A DNA stretch of 64,000 nucleotides from Pseudomonas sp. R5-89-07. GTDB taxonomy: Bacteria; Pseudomonadota; Gammaproteobacteria; Pseudomonadales; Pseudomonadaceae. Location: positions 2,852,001 to 2,916,000 of the forward strand of contig NZ_CP027727.1 in the NCBI RefSeq assembly GCF_003851685.1, read 5' to 3'. The position numbers were made by a program, and so were the translations under genes. Under the pieces are notes generated by a model. That model had not been told where the DNA came from and made no database searches. It saw nothing but the letters and a program-made list of their open reading frames with translations. Positions within the stretch are counted from its first letter, which is position 1. Each line of letters starts with the position of its first letter. Below, in pieces: positions 25,086 to 33,663 of the stretch.

Positions 25086-25912
25086 TGGCGGTGCTCACAC
25101 GCTTTATTCACCAGCCGTCGGCGCTGGCCGGCGCGGTGTTTTTGCTGGTTCTGGCAGCACTGGCGGCTGCCGCGCCGTGGCTCACCAGCAGCTCGCCCTG
25201 GGAAATGAACACCCAGCCGATGCTCCCGCCGTTCCACGATTCGGCACACTGGCTGGGCAGCGACATGCTTGGCCGCGACCTCGGCAGCGGCTTGCTCTAC
25301 GGCGCCCGTGTGTCCCTGGCCGTGGGGGTGTTGACCAGTCTGGCGACCTTGCTGGTGGGGCTGCTCGTCGGCGCTGTCGCCGGTTATTTCGGTGGCTGGC
25401 TCGACGGCGTGCTGATGCGGATCGCCGAGTTCTTTCAGATCATTCCGCAGTTAGTGTTGGCGGTGATCCTGGTGGCGGTGCTGGAACCGTCCCTGGGTTC
25501 CATCGTGCTGGCGATTTCGCTGGTGGCGTGGCCGGGCGTCGCGCGGCTGGTGCGCAGCGAATTCCTTACCCTGCGACAACGTGAGTTTGTGCAGGCGGCG
25601 CGGGTGCTGGGGCAATCTCCATTAGGCATCATCCGCCAACAAATCCTGCCCAATGCCTTGGCGCCGTTGTTGGTGACCATGACCTTTGTGATGGCCACTG
25701 CAATCCTCACGGAAGCCGCGCTAGCGTTTCTCGGCCTGAGCGACCCTGAGGCCATGAGCTGGGGTTACATGATCAATGCGTCCCGTGGGCTGCTGCGGGA
25801 TGCCTGGTGGATGAGCTTCCTGCCGGGGTTGGCGATTGTGCTGTGCGTGCTGGCGGTGAACCGGGTGGGCGAAGGCCTGCGCCTGGCCTTTGAACCGGGG
25901 AGGTCGCTATGA
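25085..25912 (+). CDS. ABC transporter permease, DppC type
   Basis: The 275-residue product starts at the ATG sharing a base with the preceding stop. It has a first helix at about 16-38, the periplasmic HWLGSDMLGRDLGSGLLYGA motif of DppC/OppC proteins, four to five more helices, and the coupling loop REFVQAARVLGQSPLGII. It pairs with the DppB-type permease. It overlaps the ATPase gene by 4 bp. Confidence 0.9.
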   Translation: MAVLTRFIHQPSALAGAVFLLVLAALAAAAPWLTSSSPWEMNTQPMLPPFHDSAHWLGSDMLGRDLGSGLLYGARVSLAVGVLTSLATLLVGLLVGAVAGYFGGWLDGVLMRIAEFFQIIPQLVLAVILVAVLEPSLGSIVLAISLVAWPGVARLVRSEFLTLRQREFVQAARVLGQSPLGIIRQQILPNALAPLLVTMTFVMATAILTEAALAFLGLSDPEAMSWGYMINASRGLLRDAWWMSFLPGLAIVLCVLAVNRVGEGLRLAFEPGRSL

Positions 25913-27555
25913 CGTTGCTCAGTGTGGATAACCTGCGTATCGCCTTGCCGGCCGGTGCCGACCGCAGTCACGCGCTGTATGACCTGTCGCTGCAATTGCG
26001 CAGCGGCGAATGCCTGTGTGTAGTAGGCGAGTCCGGCTCGGGCAAGTCGATGTTGGCCAAGGCATTGTTGCGCCAGTTACCGACGCCGCTGAGCGTGGAA
26101 AGCGGGCGCATGGTGTTTCGTGATCAAGACTTGGCGACACTCAGTGAGACCGCGATGCGCCAGCTGCGCGGGCGCGATATCAGCATGGTGTTCCAGGAGC
26201 CCATGAGCGCGCTGAACCCGCTGTTGCGCGTGGGTGAGCAGATCGATGAAACCCTGCGCGCCCACGGGAGGAAATCGGCCCTGGAACGTCGCCGACGGGT
26301 TGTGGAGTTGCTGGGCTATGTCGGCCTGCCCGAGCCTGAACGCCTGCGCCTGGTCTATCCCTTTGAGCTCTCCGGTGGCCAGCGTCAGCGCGTGGTCATC
26401 GCCATGGCATTGGCGTTCGATCCCTCGCTGCTGATCGCCGACGAACCCACCTCGGCGCTGGACGTCACCACTCAGGCGCAGATCATCGACCTGTTACGCA
26501 AGATTCAACAGGACAAGGGCATGGCGCTGTTGTTCATCACCCATGACTTCGCCGTGGTCGAGGCCATTGCCGACCGCGTGCTGGTGCTGGAAAAAGGTCA
26601 ATTGGTGGAGCAGGGCAGCGCCCATCAAGTATTGCGCAAGCCTCAGGCGCTTTATACCCAGCAACTGTTGGCAGCGGTCTCGGCGCAACCGCGGGCCCCG
26701 CGCACGGCGGTGGACGGGAGTGTGGTGCTCAAGGCCGAGCAACTCAATAAAGTGTTTCACAGCCACAGCGGTTGGTGGCGCAAGCGTGCCATCCAGGCCC
26801 TGGCGCAGGTTCAGTTGACCCTGCGCGAGGGTGAAACCCTGGGCATTGTTGGGGAATCAGGCTCGGGGAAATCCACGCTGGGGCGTTGCCTTGTTCGGCT
26901 GCTACGTGCTGACAGTGGTCAAATTCAATGGCTGGGTCAGGATGTAACGGTGCTGTCCGAAGGGCGTTTGCGAGCATTGCGCAGCGACGTGCAGATGGTC
27001 TTCCAGGACCCGTTTGCCTCGCTGAATCCGCGCCAGACCGTCGGGCGTATCGTCATGACCGGCCCGCTGGTGCAGGGACACTCAAAGGCCGAGGCCGAGC
27101 GGCGCGCGCGGACAATACTGGAGTTGGTTGGGCTACCCACAGCCGCGTTCGAACGCTATCCTCATGAGTTCTCCGGTGGCCAGCGCCAGCGTATCGGTAT
27201 CGCCCGTGCCTTGGCTGTGGAGCCGAAAATACTCATCGCGGACGAATGCGTTTCCGCTCTGGATGCGTTGATCCAAGTACAGATTCTCGAGTTGCTTGAA
27301 GACCTGCAACGTCGACTCAAGCTGAGCATTGTGTTCATCACCCACGACTTGCGAGTGGCCGCCAGACTGTGTGATCGCATTGCCGTGATGCAGGACGGGC
27401 ATGTGGTGGAGCAGGGGGAAACGGCAACGCTGCTCACCCACCCGCAACATGTTTATACGCAGACCCTATTGCGTGGTGTTTCCCGGGCAGCATCCCCTTC
27501 GACAATCATCCCTCAAAACCTTGAATCCCAAGAGGCTTGTCCCACTCATGGCTGA
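25909..27555 (+). CDS. Fused double ATP-binding subunit of peptide-type ABC transporter (DppD-DppF)
   Basis: The 548-residue product contains two complete ATPase domains. The first has Walker A GESGSGKS (40-47), LSGGQRQRV and IADEPTSALD. The second, after a linker near residue 265, has a second GESGSGKS, FSGGQRQRI and IADECVSALD, where the usual DEP is DEC. Single-chain fusions of this kind replace the separate DppD and DppF. It powers the two permeases. The hydrolase gene starts within its last codons (8-bp overlap). Confidence 0.9.
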   Translation: MTLLSVDNLRIALPAGADRSHALYDLSLQLRSGECLCVVGESGSGKSMLAKALLRQLPTPLSVESGRMVFRDQDLATLSETAMRQLRGRDISMVFQEPMSALNPLLRVGEQIDETLRAHGRKSALERRRRVVELLGYVGLPEPERLRLVYPFELSGGQRQRVVIAMALAFDPSLLIADEPTSALDVTTQAQIIDLLRKIQQDKGMALLFITHDFAVVEAIADRVLVLEKGQLVEQGSAHQVLRKPQALYTQQLLAAVSAQPRAPRTAVDGSVVLKAEQLNKVFHSHSGWWRKRAIQALAQVQLTLREGETLGIVGESGSGKSTLGRCLVRLLRADSGQIQWLGQDVTVLSEGRLRALRSDVQMVFQDPFASLNPRQTVGRIVMTGPLVQGHSKAEAERRARTILELVGLPTAAFERYPHEFSGGQRQRIGIARALAVEPKILIADECVSALDALIQVQILELLEDLQRRLKLSIVFITHDLRVAARLCDRIAVMQDGHVVEQGETATLLTHPQHVYTQTLLRGVSRAASPSTIIPQNLESQEACPTHG

Positions 27556-28465
27556 TTTACACGCATATTCTGATTTACCTCTGGTGCGGGGCGAGCGGGT
27601 GGAAATCCGTCCCGGGCGGCACCTGAGCATCGCTTATCAACCAGGCACGCATCAGGCAGATACCGTCTTGTTCTTCGGGCATGGTGGTGGTGGTCACAAG
27701 GATCAATGGCGCGAGTTATGGCAGGCGTTGGCCGATCAGGGATACAGCCTGGTGGCGTGGGACCTGTTGGGGCACGGCGATAGCGAAAAGCCGCGCCAAC
27801 CGCAGGCCTATGCCTGGTCGGAACTGGTGGCAGATCAGCTGGAAATACTGAGCCGCTACGCTGCACGGCGCAATATCCTGATCGCACATTCCTTTGGTAC
27901 CGGACTGGGGTTGAGTGCCTTGCTGGAGCTTCCACGCAGGTTGCCGCAGGTGACCATAGATGGCGCCCTGCTGCTAGGCACACAACTGCATCGCCCGTTG
28001 AGCCGTGGTGGTCTGATGGCGCTGCCTGCCTGGGCGTTGGAGCTGCTGCGGCCGTTGCTGGCCAAGGGCTTTCGTCAGCGTGCGTGGCACCCCGCAGCCG
28101 ATCCCCGGTTGGTGGCCTACGAAGAAAACCTGACCCGTCGCAATCGTCTGTATGTGTTCAAGTCTCTCCTGCAAAACGCCCAATGGCCCGACGCCGATGC
28201 CCTGGCTCGACTGACGTTGCCGACTTTTGTGTTAGCGGGAGACAGCGACGGGCTGACGCCTTCAAGTGGGGGCGAAGCGCTCGCCCGACAGCTGCCGACG
28301 GGTAGCTTTGAGGTGTTGGAGCGGTGTGGTCATCAATTGATGTTGGAGCGGCCTGCGCAGGTGCTGGCGGCGTTCCATAGGCTGATGAAAAAACTTGATC
28401 AGCGTCCAGGTTCGTCCTGTGGCTGTGAACAACATCCTGGGCAAGTGAGCGGGCAAGTAAGCTAG
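27548..28465 (+). CDS. Alpha/beta hydrolase
   Basis: The 305-residue product starts at ATG 27548 inside the end of the ATPase gene. It has an oxyanion-type FFGHGGGGHKDQW, the nucleophile elbow IAHSFGTGLG (Ser), an acid in LAGDSDGLTP and the histidine in CGHQLMLERP, so the triad is complete and the enzyme should be active. No signal peptide. As the last gene of the transporter operon it may cleave an ester or thioester of the imported compound. The last 25 residues are low-complexity and may be read past the true fold. Confidence 0.8.
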   Translation: MADLHAYSDLPLVRGERVEIRPGRHLSIAYQPGTHQADTVLFFGHGGGGHKDQWRELWQALADQGYSLVAWDLLGHGDSEKPRQPQAYAWSELVADQLEILSRYAARRNILIAHSFGTGLGLSALLELPRRLPQVTIDGALLLGTQLHRPLSRGGLMALPAWALELLRPLLAKGFRQRAWHPAADPRLVAYEENLTRRNRLYVFKSLLQNAQWPDADALARLTLPTFVLAGDSDGLTPSSGGEALARQLPTGSFEVLERCGHQLMLERPAQVLAAFHRLMKKLDQRPGSSCGCEQHPGQVSGQVS

Positions 28466-28478
28466 GCTGTTCGCACGA

Positions 28479-28503
28479 CAGGCCGTCGGTACTCGACGGC
28501 CTG
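28479..28503. terminator. Stem-loop after the ABC/hydrolase operon
   Basis: CAGGCCGTCG (28479-28488) pairs perfectly with CGACGGCCTG (28494-28503) around a 5-base loop, followed by AAAACAA. Placed 14 bp after the hydrolase stop, it probably ends the sigma-54 operon. A weaker, related hairpin follows the next gene at about 29098-29122. Confidence 0.65.
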
Positions 28504-28522
28504 AAAACAAAGGCGCTATACA

Positions 28523-29077
28523 ATGTCGAAGCATTTGCTGTTGGGCTGGCCCCGTTCCTTGTGCGTGCTTGCTGTCTTGAGCGGCGCGGCCACGATGGCA
28601 GTTGCTGCCCCGCCTGAAAAAAACGCTACGGCGGCGTCGGACACGCAATCCGTGTCCCTGGCAGGCGGCAAGCTGAAGTTCGTGCTCAAAGGTGTTGAGG
28701 CCCGTGCCTTGAACAGCGAGAACGGCGGCACGATGTACTTCGATCCGGAAAGCGAGCAGGCCATCATCGTTACCGAAGGTCCGGCGTCGACTGCGGGCAC
28801 CACCCCGGACGCTGCGTTTGGCCTTGCCGTAGATACCTTGAAGGAAAAGCAGCAGGCCGCGTCACCCAACTTTCGCATAACTAGCGAGAAGACCATTCAG
28901 GTGAACGGCTTGAAGATGTACCGCCTGGACGGCACCGACGATTTCAACGGTCTGAAACTACTGATGGCCTCGTTGATGACGATGAACGATCAGAAGATCA
29001 CCATCATCGAAGTGATGTCCAGCGTAAACGACCCGGCCGACCATACCGCTGCGTTGAAGAACATTCTGGGCAAGTAA
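28523..29077 (+). CDS. Exported protein of unknown function
   Basis: The 184-residue product has a signal peptide of about 28 residues ending MAVAA and a mature part of about 155 residues with segments VSLAGGKLKFVLKGVE, GTMYFDPESEQAIIV and NGLKMYRLDGTDDFNG. It looks like a small periplasmic alpha/beta protein. I do not recognise the family. It has its own leader after the terminator at 28479-28503 and is followed by a hairpin, so it is probably a single-gene unit. Confidence 0.7.
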   Translation: MSKHLLLGWPRSLCVLAVLSGAATMAVAAPPEKNATAASDTQSVSLAGGKLKFVLKGVEARALNSENGGTMYFDPESEQAIIVTEGPASTAGTTPDAAFGLAVDTLKEKQQAASPNFRITSEKTIQVNGLKMYRLDGTDDFNGLKLLMASLMTMNDQKITIIEVMSSVNDPADHTAALKNILGK

Positions 29078-29139
29078 ACCGCAGGTTTCCGGATAGTAGG
29101 CTGTCGGCTCCCGACGGTCTGTCCATCACAAGAATCCAC

Positions 29140-29307
29140 ATGCTCTCGTGCGCAAAGCTTGCCCAACTCGGTGTCGTGCTCCCCGACCCGCCCGCGCCGG
29201 GACTATGTACCTACGTGGTGCACCGCGGGATGGTTTTCGTCAGTGGCCAGTGTTGCGTGAAGGCAATCTCACAATCACAGGTCCGGTAACATCCGTTCCG
29301 CGCCTCC
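29140..29307 (+). pseudogene. RidA (YjgF) family fragment with a frameshift
   Basis: The frame from 29140 reads MLSCAKLAQLGVVLPDPPAP then HRGMVFVSGQ, which is the start of a RidA-family protein (leucine-glycine-hydrophobic-LP-x-P-AP...VSGQ). After about 29250 the match continues in another frame as LREGNLTITGPV, where RidA proteins have a short beta-hairpin. The remaining two thirds are absent. RidA proteins remove reactive enamines/imines; this copy cannot work. It lies beside the dispersed repeat at 29309-29423, so it is probably debris from an insertion. Confidence 0.55.
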
Positions 29308-29308
29308 C

Positions 29309-29423
29309 GATACTGGTTGGGAACTCGAATGTGGCAAATCCGTGGTCGTTCGGAAAAGGGTATGGAATATGAGTGGATATCCCTAAGCGAACTTGTCGGG
29401 CCTGTTTCTCAGCCCCTATTCAG
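29309..29423 (+). repeat. Dispersed repeat, copy A (partner at 43743-43868)
   Basis: From 29332 to 29423 the sequence matches 43777-43868 without gaps, 78 of 92 bases by my count (85%); weaker similarity extends to 29309. One frame stays open through it (TGG CAA ATC CGT...) and ends at a stop near 29438, so it may be the 3' end of a lost gene. The second copy lies just inside the island's left end. Confidence 0.7.
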
Positions 29424-29455
29424 CGATCATCTCTAGTTATCCAAATATTGATGGA

Positions 29456-30601
29456 TCACACGCGCAGACAGTGCGCGGCAGCGCTCACAAATAGTAGAAG
29501 AAACACCAGGCCCCCTAACGCAAATGAAAGACTGCTCATATGGGCAACGAAACCGATCACCGCCGGGCCTATCAAAATTCCTGCATAGCCCATGGAGATA
29601 ACCGCCGGTATGGCGACTCTTTGGGGCATGCGGTCCTGTTTTCCGGTGGCGGTAAACAGCACGGGAACAATGTTCGAGCATCCTGCGCCGAGCAATGCAT
29701 ATCCCAGTAACGAGGCGGACCAGCCCTCGAATCCAAGCGATACGAGCATGCCGGTGGCAGCAATCATTCCGCCATAAGCCACCACGCGCACGCCGCCGAA
29801 TCTGCGTACGAGGGCATCTCCTGTCAGCCGTCCCAGGGTCATCGCCGCCGCAAAACTGGCATAACCCAAGCCGGCCAAGGTGGGCTCCATGTTCCGGCTG
29901 GATACGAGAAAGACAGCACCCCAGTCCAGTACTGCGCCTTCGGTTAAAAAAACGATGAAGCACAGCGCGCCCAGTAAAAAGACAATGCCTTTTGGGGTAG
30001 CAAAGATCGGGCCGTCTTTTTCGGTTCCATAGGTCAATAAACTTGGAATCGCTTTATACAGGCACCCCATTACCACGATGACGACGCACAGCACTGAAAA
30101 CACCGGTTCTAATCCCATGCTCAACAGTGCAGTCAACGCGCTGGCACCCAGAATGCCTCCGACGCTGTACAGGCCATGGAACCCCGACTGAAGTGCCTCG
30201 CCACTGTTTTTTTCCACAATGATGGACTGAATGTTCATCGCACAATCCAGCATGCCCATAGCCGCGCCAAACAGCACTACGGCCAATGCCAGGCCCGGCA
30301 GCCAACTGAGGCTGCTCAACAGTACAAGCAATACACATAAAGTCGCAGTGGAACACACAATGACTGGGCGGCAGCCGTAACGTGCGGTGAGGTGCCCGGC
30401 AAACGGCATGGCAACAATCGACCCCACGCCCAGGCCCAGCAGCAAAAGCCCCAACCCGCTTTCGTCCAACCCCGTGCGCGCCTTGGCAAGCGGCACTAAG
30501 GGCGCCCATGCCGACATGACAAGCCCTGCGATCAGGAAAGCAATACGGGTTGACGTGCGTTCGCCGTAATTGGCGTTGATCGCTAACGATGACGTAGTCA
30601 T
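29456..30601 (-). CDS. MFS transporter (YbjJ-like, 12 helices)
   Basis: The product has 381 residues from ATG 30601; a longer frame exists upstream but begins in the hairpin region without a ribosome site. It has about 12 membrane helices, the loop motif GHLTARYGCRPVI (helix 2-3) and repeated glycine-rich helices such as LLLLGLGVGSIVAMPFAG. Likely role is import or export of a small organic compound. It follows the Rieske gene on the same strand, separated by a strong hairpin, so it may move the substrate or product of the betaine-type pathway. Confidence 0.82.
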   Translation of the reverse strand: MTTSSLAINANYGERTSTRIAFLIAGLVMSAWAPLVPLAKARTGLDESGLGLLLLGLGVGSIVAMPFAGHLTARYGCRPVIVCSTATLCVLLVLLSSLSWLPGLALAVVLFGAAMGMLDCAMNIQSIIVEKNSGEALQSGFHGLYSVGGILGASALTALLSMGLEPVFSVLCVVIVVMGCLYKAIPSLLTYGTEKDGPIFATPKGIVFLLGALCFIVFLTEGAVLDWGAVFLVSSRNMEPTLAGLGYASFAAAMTLGRLTGDALVRRFGGVRVVAYGGMIAATGMLVSLGFEGWSASLLGYALLGAGCSNIVPVLFTATGKQDRMPQRVAIPAVISMGYAGILIGPAVIGFVAHMSSLSFALGGLVFLLLFVSAAAHCLRV

Positions 30602-30687
30602 TTGAATCACCCAAACAGGCACACGAAGAAAGGCCTGGCAGCGACTGCGCTGAGGCCTGGAAGGAGGAAGGGGCAAGTTGCTAAGGC

Positions 30688-30725
30688 GTAAGGCTTTCAA
30701 TGCACGACTGTATTGAAAGCCTTAC
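30688..30725. terminator. Strong stem-loop between Rieske gene and MFS gene
   Basis: GTAAGGCTTTCAAT (30688-30701) and ATTGAAAGCCTTAC (30712-30725) form a perfect 14-bp stem with a 10-base loop, 16 bp after the Rieske stop. There is no U-run on the minus-strand side, so it may lower read-through into the MFS gene or protect the Rieske mRNA end. Confidence 0.65.
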
Positions 30726-30741
30726 CCATCAGGCATCGTTC

Positions 30742-31977
30742 TTATCCGACAGACTTCAAGGGGATAGGCCCCTTGATCCTTTCCATCATGGTGGCGCAAT
30801 ACCAATCATCGAATTGGCAGACACCGGTCTCTGCGGTCTCGGAATACGGGCCTGGCTCATAAGAGGGTGAAGTCACACCACGCTGCGTGCCTTCTACCAG
30901 AGTGCGGTCCTGATCGTTGGTCGCGATCCATACCTTTGTCAGCCGATCAATGTCGTAGTCCACGCCTTCTACGGCAGTTTTGAGCACCAACCACTTGGTG
31001 GTCACCAAGGTTTGCGTCGCGCTGATGGGGAGCACGCGGAAGCTCAGAGCGTGGTCCCCCAGGAAGTGGTTCCACGTCGACGGATAGTTGAAGTACAGCA
31101 GTGCGCCGATATCCGCTTCGCCGGTGGTATCCAGGCGGCTGGTCACCGCGGGCTTGCCGTCCATGGTGTAGCTCACCGCGCCGTTGGACAATGGGATGCG
31201 GGTCATGCGGAACTGGCCTTTGATGTCCATCACCAAGCGGCTCGGCAAGCCGGCTTTTTCGCATTTGTTCCAGTAAGCGGAAAGCTCGGGGTCGTCGTCG
31301 CCGCTGGTGCCGCCCACGGAAAGGTTGTCCACGAACGATTGCAGCAGCTCGGGGTGAGATCCGTCGCAGTGGTAGCACTCACGGTTATTTTCGAAGACCA
31401 GTTTCCAATTGCCTTTCTCGACGATATTGGACTCAAAGGCCACTTTGCAGTCATCGAGGTTATGCGGGGCGACAAAGGGGGTCACGGCGGTACGGAAGTG
31501 TTCGAAATCCGGTGCTTTGCTCGCGACACACACATAAATAAAGGTGTTCACGATTTCGCAGTGAACGCTTTTGAGGTTGTATTCGGATTTGTCGAAATCC
31601 TGCCCCATGTTCCCGGCGAATAGCAGGTTGCCGTCCAGCTCGTAGGTCCACTTGTGGTAAGGGCACACCATTTTGGCGACTTTGCCATGGTCGGCTTCAC
31701 AAATCTTGGCGCCACGGTGGCGGCAAGCATTGTGAAATGCTCGCACCTGGCCGTCCTTGCCGCGTACCACGGCCACCGGGTAGTCACCCACTTGCAGCGT
31801 GAAGTACTGACCGGGCTTTTCCAGTTCAAACGTGTGTCCGGCGAAGATCCAGTCTTTGTGCCAAATTTGCTCAAGGTCCTGGCGATAGACGCCTTCGCTG
31901 CTATAGAGCTTTCCCGGGAGTGAGTGCCATGGTTTACGTTGGGCAATCAGGTCAAACACGGTTTCTTTATTATCCAT
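30742..31977 (-). CDS. Rieske non-heme iron oxygenase, GbcA/Stc2-type betaine demethylase
   Basis: The 411-residue alpha subunit has the Rieske 2Fe-2S ligands Cys85, His87, Cys105 and His108 (CRHRG and CPYHKWTYELDG). The catalytic domain has NNRECYHCDGSHPEL with His203 and His208 for mononuclear iron. The C-terminal motifs TTKWLVLKTAVEGVDYDI, NDQD and YEPGPYSETAE closely resemble glycine-betaine demethylase GbcA and stachydrine demethylase Stc2. It should remove an N-methyl group as formaldehyde using O2 and electrons from a separate reductase, which is not in the window. Nearby ProVWX-type import genes support a betaine substrate. A GTGAGCGCTCAC palindrome lies just upstream. Confidence 0.85.
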   Translation of the reverse strand: MDNKETVFDLIAQRKPWHSLPGKLYSSEGVYRQDLEQIWHKDWIFAGHTFELEKPGQYFTLQVGDYPVAVVRGKDGQVRAFHNACRHRGAKICEADHGKVAKMVCPYHKWTYELDGNLLFAGNMGQDFDKSEYNLKSVHCEIVNTFIYVCVASKAPDFEHFRTAVTPFVAPHNLDDCKVAFESNIVEKGNWKLVFENNRECYHCDGSHPELLQSFVDNLSVGGTSGDDDPELSAYWNKCEKAGLPSRLVMDIKGQFRMTRIPLSNGAVSYTMDGKPAVTSRLDTTGEADIGALLYFNYPSTWNHFLGDHALSFRVLPISATQTLVTTKWLVLKTAVEGVDYDIDRLTKVWIATNDQDRTLVEGTQRGVTSPSYEPGPYSETAETGVCQFDDWYCATMMERIKGPIPLKSVG

Positions 31978-32000
31978 CTTATCCTCCCAGGATAAATAAC

Positions 32001-32012
32001 GTGAGCGCTCAC
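32001..32012. promoter_or_regulatory. Perfect 12-bp palindrome before the Rieske gene
   Basis: GTGAGCGCTCAC lies 24-35 bp upstream of the Rieske ATG. A TATAAA-like -10 (about 32027-32032, minus strand) sits just before it, so the palindrome would overlap the transcription start and could bind a repressor. Which regulator binds is unknown. Confidence 0.45.
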
Positions 32013-32170
32013 CTTTAACGGTGACTTTTATAGTGCTCTAAAAGTTCGGCATCGGTTGGCTGCTTAATCGCGGTGCAATAACTTCATGGCCTTTTTAGAT
32101 AGATGACAGCCTAGGGGGCTGTCGCGACGCCCGCAAACGACATTTCGTAGGGGCAATCAATAATTCCAGG

Positions 32171-33532
32171 TTATCGATCAGCCGCTTCCTCGGAATGCGT
32201 AACGCTTGAAAATATAGGCTCCAGCGTCGTAATGGCTGAGTGAGCCTGACCCAATGAATGAATCGCGTGCTTCACGGCAAGGCTTCGTTCAACTCCGAGA
32301 TTGCTACTGAACAGGTCGAATTTTCCATCCAGCTCAGCGGCCGTCATCGCGGTGTGCGGATCACCTTTTGCCGCTGTCACAGGGCTGACGAAGATCGTAC
32401 CGTCTTTAAAGGTAAGGGTAAGTCTGGAAAGAATTTCATCCGGGAAACGCGCGGAAATATCCGCCGCTTCGACAATCTCGATGCGTGAACTCAGCGAGAG
32501 AATATCGGGTGCGTTGATTGAGCCCCCCGTGATTTCATCAGGCCCCAGCTTGCCTCGCACAATCAGCGCTGCCAGCGGAAACGCCAACGCGTATTGGGCT
32601 TCATCTGCGTTACTTGGGGTATGGCCCTGCAGGCACATCGATTCGAAGAACGTTTCCACGCGAATTGTTTCAAGGGTGCTCGCGCTCACTTCGGGATGCT
32701 GGCGCTGTAATTCAAGCATTGCCGTCAAGGCGGGTTGTGCCCATCGGCATACGGGCCATGGTTTGAAGTACTGGCTATCGATTTCCCAGCGGTTTCCTAT
32801 ATCCGCCCAGTGCGGCGCGACACTTGGGTCTTCCACGATCTCCGCGGGGGCACCGGTCATGCCTGCCTGCGCCATCAACAGTGCATTCAAGCCAACGTAA
32901 GCGCCTGCTCCATGTGCATCGCGCAACATGGTCGGTGCCAGCACCACACGCATCATTGGGCAGCGTGCGCTGAAATACTCGGCAATGCCCAATGCGTGCC
33001 GAAAGGTCGGCTCATCGAACTCAAGCAATCGTGCTCCAGCACACACTACCCCCATGGCGGAAAAACCACCAGAAGCGTGGTAGGTGGGTGAGGTTGTCAT
33101 CAATGCAGTGCCAGCGCGCAGCGCGGTTTCATAGCCAATGCACAGCACCGAAAGAAGTTCGTGCCCGCTGATCTCCTGGCCGTTGTGGTGCAATGCGTCG
33201 GCCAGGGCCAGCAACGCCGGAACCACCGTTGCGCCGGCGTGCCCTTTGGATTTGAAGTGCCCTTCGTGAGCGTCCAGGCTGTCTGCGGAAAATCCGCCAG
33301 CCCAGGCGGCTCCAAGCATACTGACGCGCTGGCCATCGAACATCAGCCGACTGGTGTACACACCACCGGGGTAGTGGAGGCGTGCATAGCTGCGCATTAT
33401 CTCGCTGGTGTCATTGGATGCCGCACCGGCCATCACACCAACGATATCCAACAGGCTGTTTCTGAGTATCGCTTGCGTGTGGGCGGGTGCTTGTTGGAGA
33501 TCGAAATCGCGACAAAATTCGAACAGTGACAT
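32171..33532 (-). CDS. MmgE/PrpD family protein
   Basis: The 453-residue product matches MmgE/PrpD proteins: LLDIVGVMAGAASNDTSEIM near the start, a GGFSADSLDAHEGHFKSKGHAG segment with the acid and histidines of the active site, and KPWPVCRWAQPAL. I chose ATG 33532 because AAGGA is 9 bases upstream; the ATG at 33541 would touch it. Known members are 2-methylcitrate dehydratase, aconitate decarboxylase and other lyases or isomerases. In this cluster it may dehydrate or epimerise an intermediate. It lies between the Rieske gene and a LysR gene, all on the minus strand. Confidence 0.82.
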   Translation of the reverse strand: MSLFEFCRDFDLQQAPAHTQAILRNSLLDIVGVMAGAASNDTSEIMRSYARLHYPGGVYTSRLMFDGQRVSMLGAAWAGGFSADSLDAHEGHFKSKGHAGATVVPALLALADALHHNGQEISGHELLSVLCIGYETALRAGTALMTTSPTYHASGGFSAMGVVCAGARLLEFDEPTFRHALGIAEYFSARCPMMRVVLAPTMLRDAHGAGAYVGLNALLMAQAGMTGAPAEIVEDPSVAPHWADIGNRWEIDSQYFKPWPVCRWAQPALTAMLELQRQHPEVSASTLETIRVETFFESMCLQGHTPSNADEAQYALAFPLAALIVRGKLGPDEITGGSINAPDILSLSSRIEIVEAADISARFPDEILSRLTLTFKDGTIFVSPVTAAKGDPHTAMTAAELDGKFDLFSSNLGVERSLAVKHAIHSLGQAHSAITTLEPIFSSVTHSEEAADR

Positions 33533-33663
33533 CCCGGGCATTCCTTACGAAAATCATTATGGTGTCGCTGCACGATGATCCAGCGAGGGCTCACCGTTCC
33601 AGCAACATTTTCGTAGGGCAATCGATAACAAAAATGACGACTCTGCTTCTAAGGCATGCGGCG

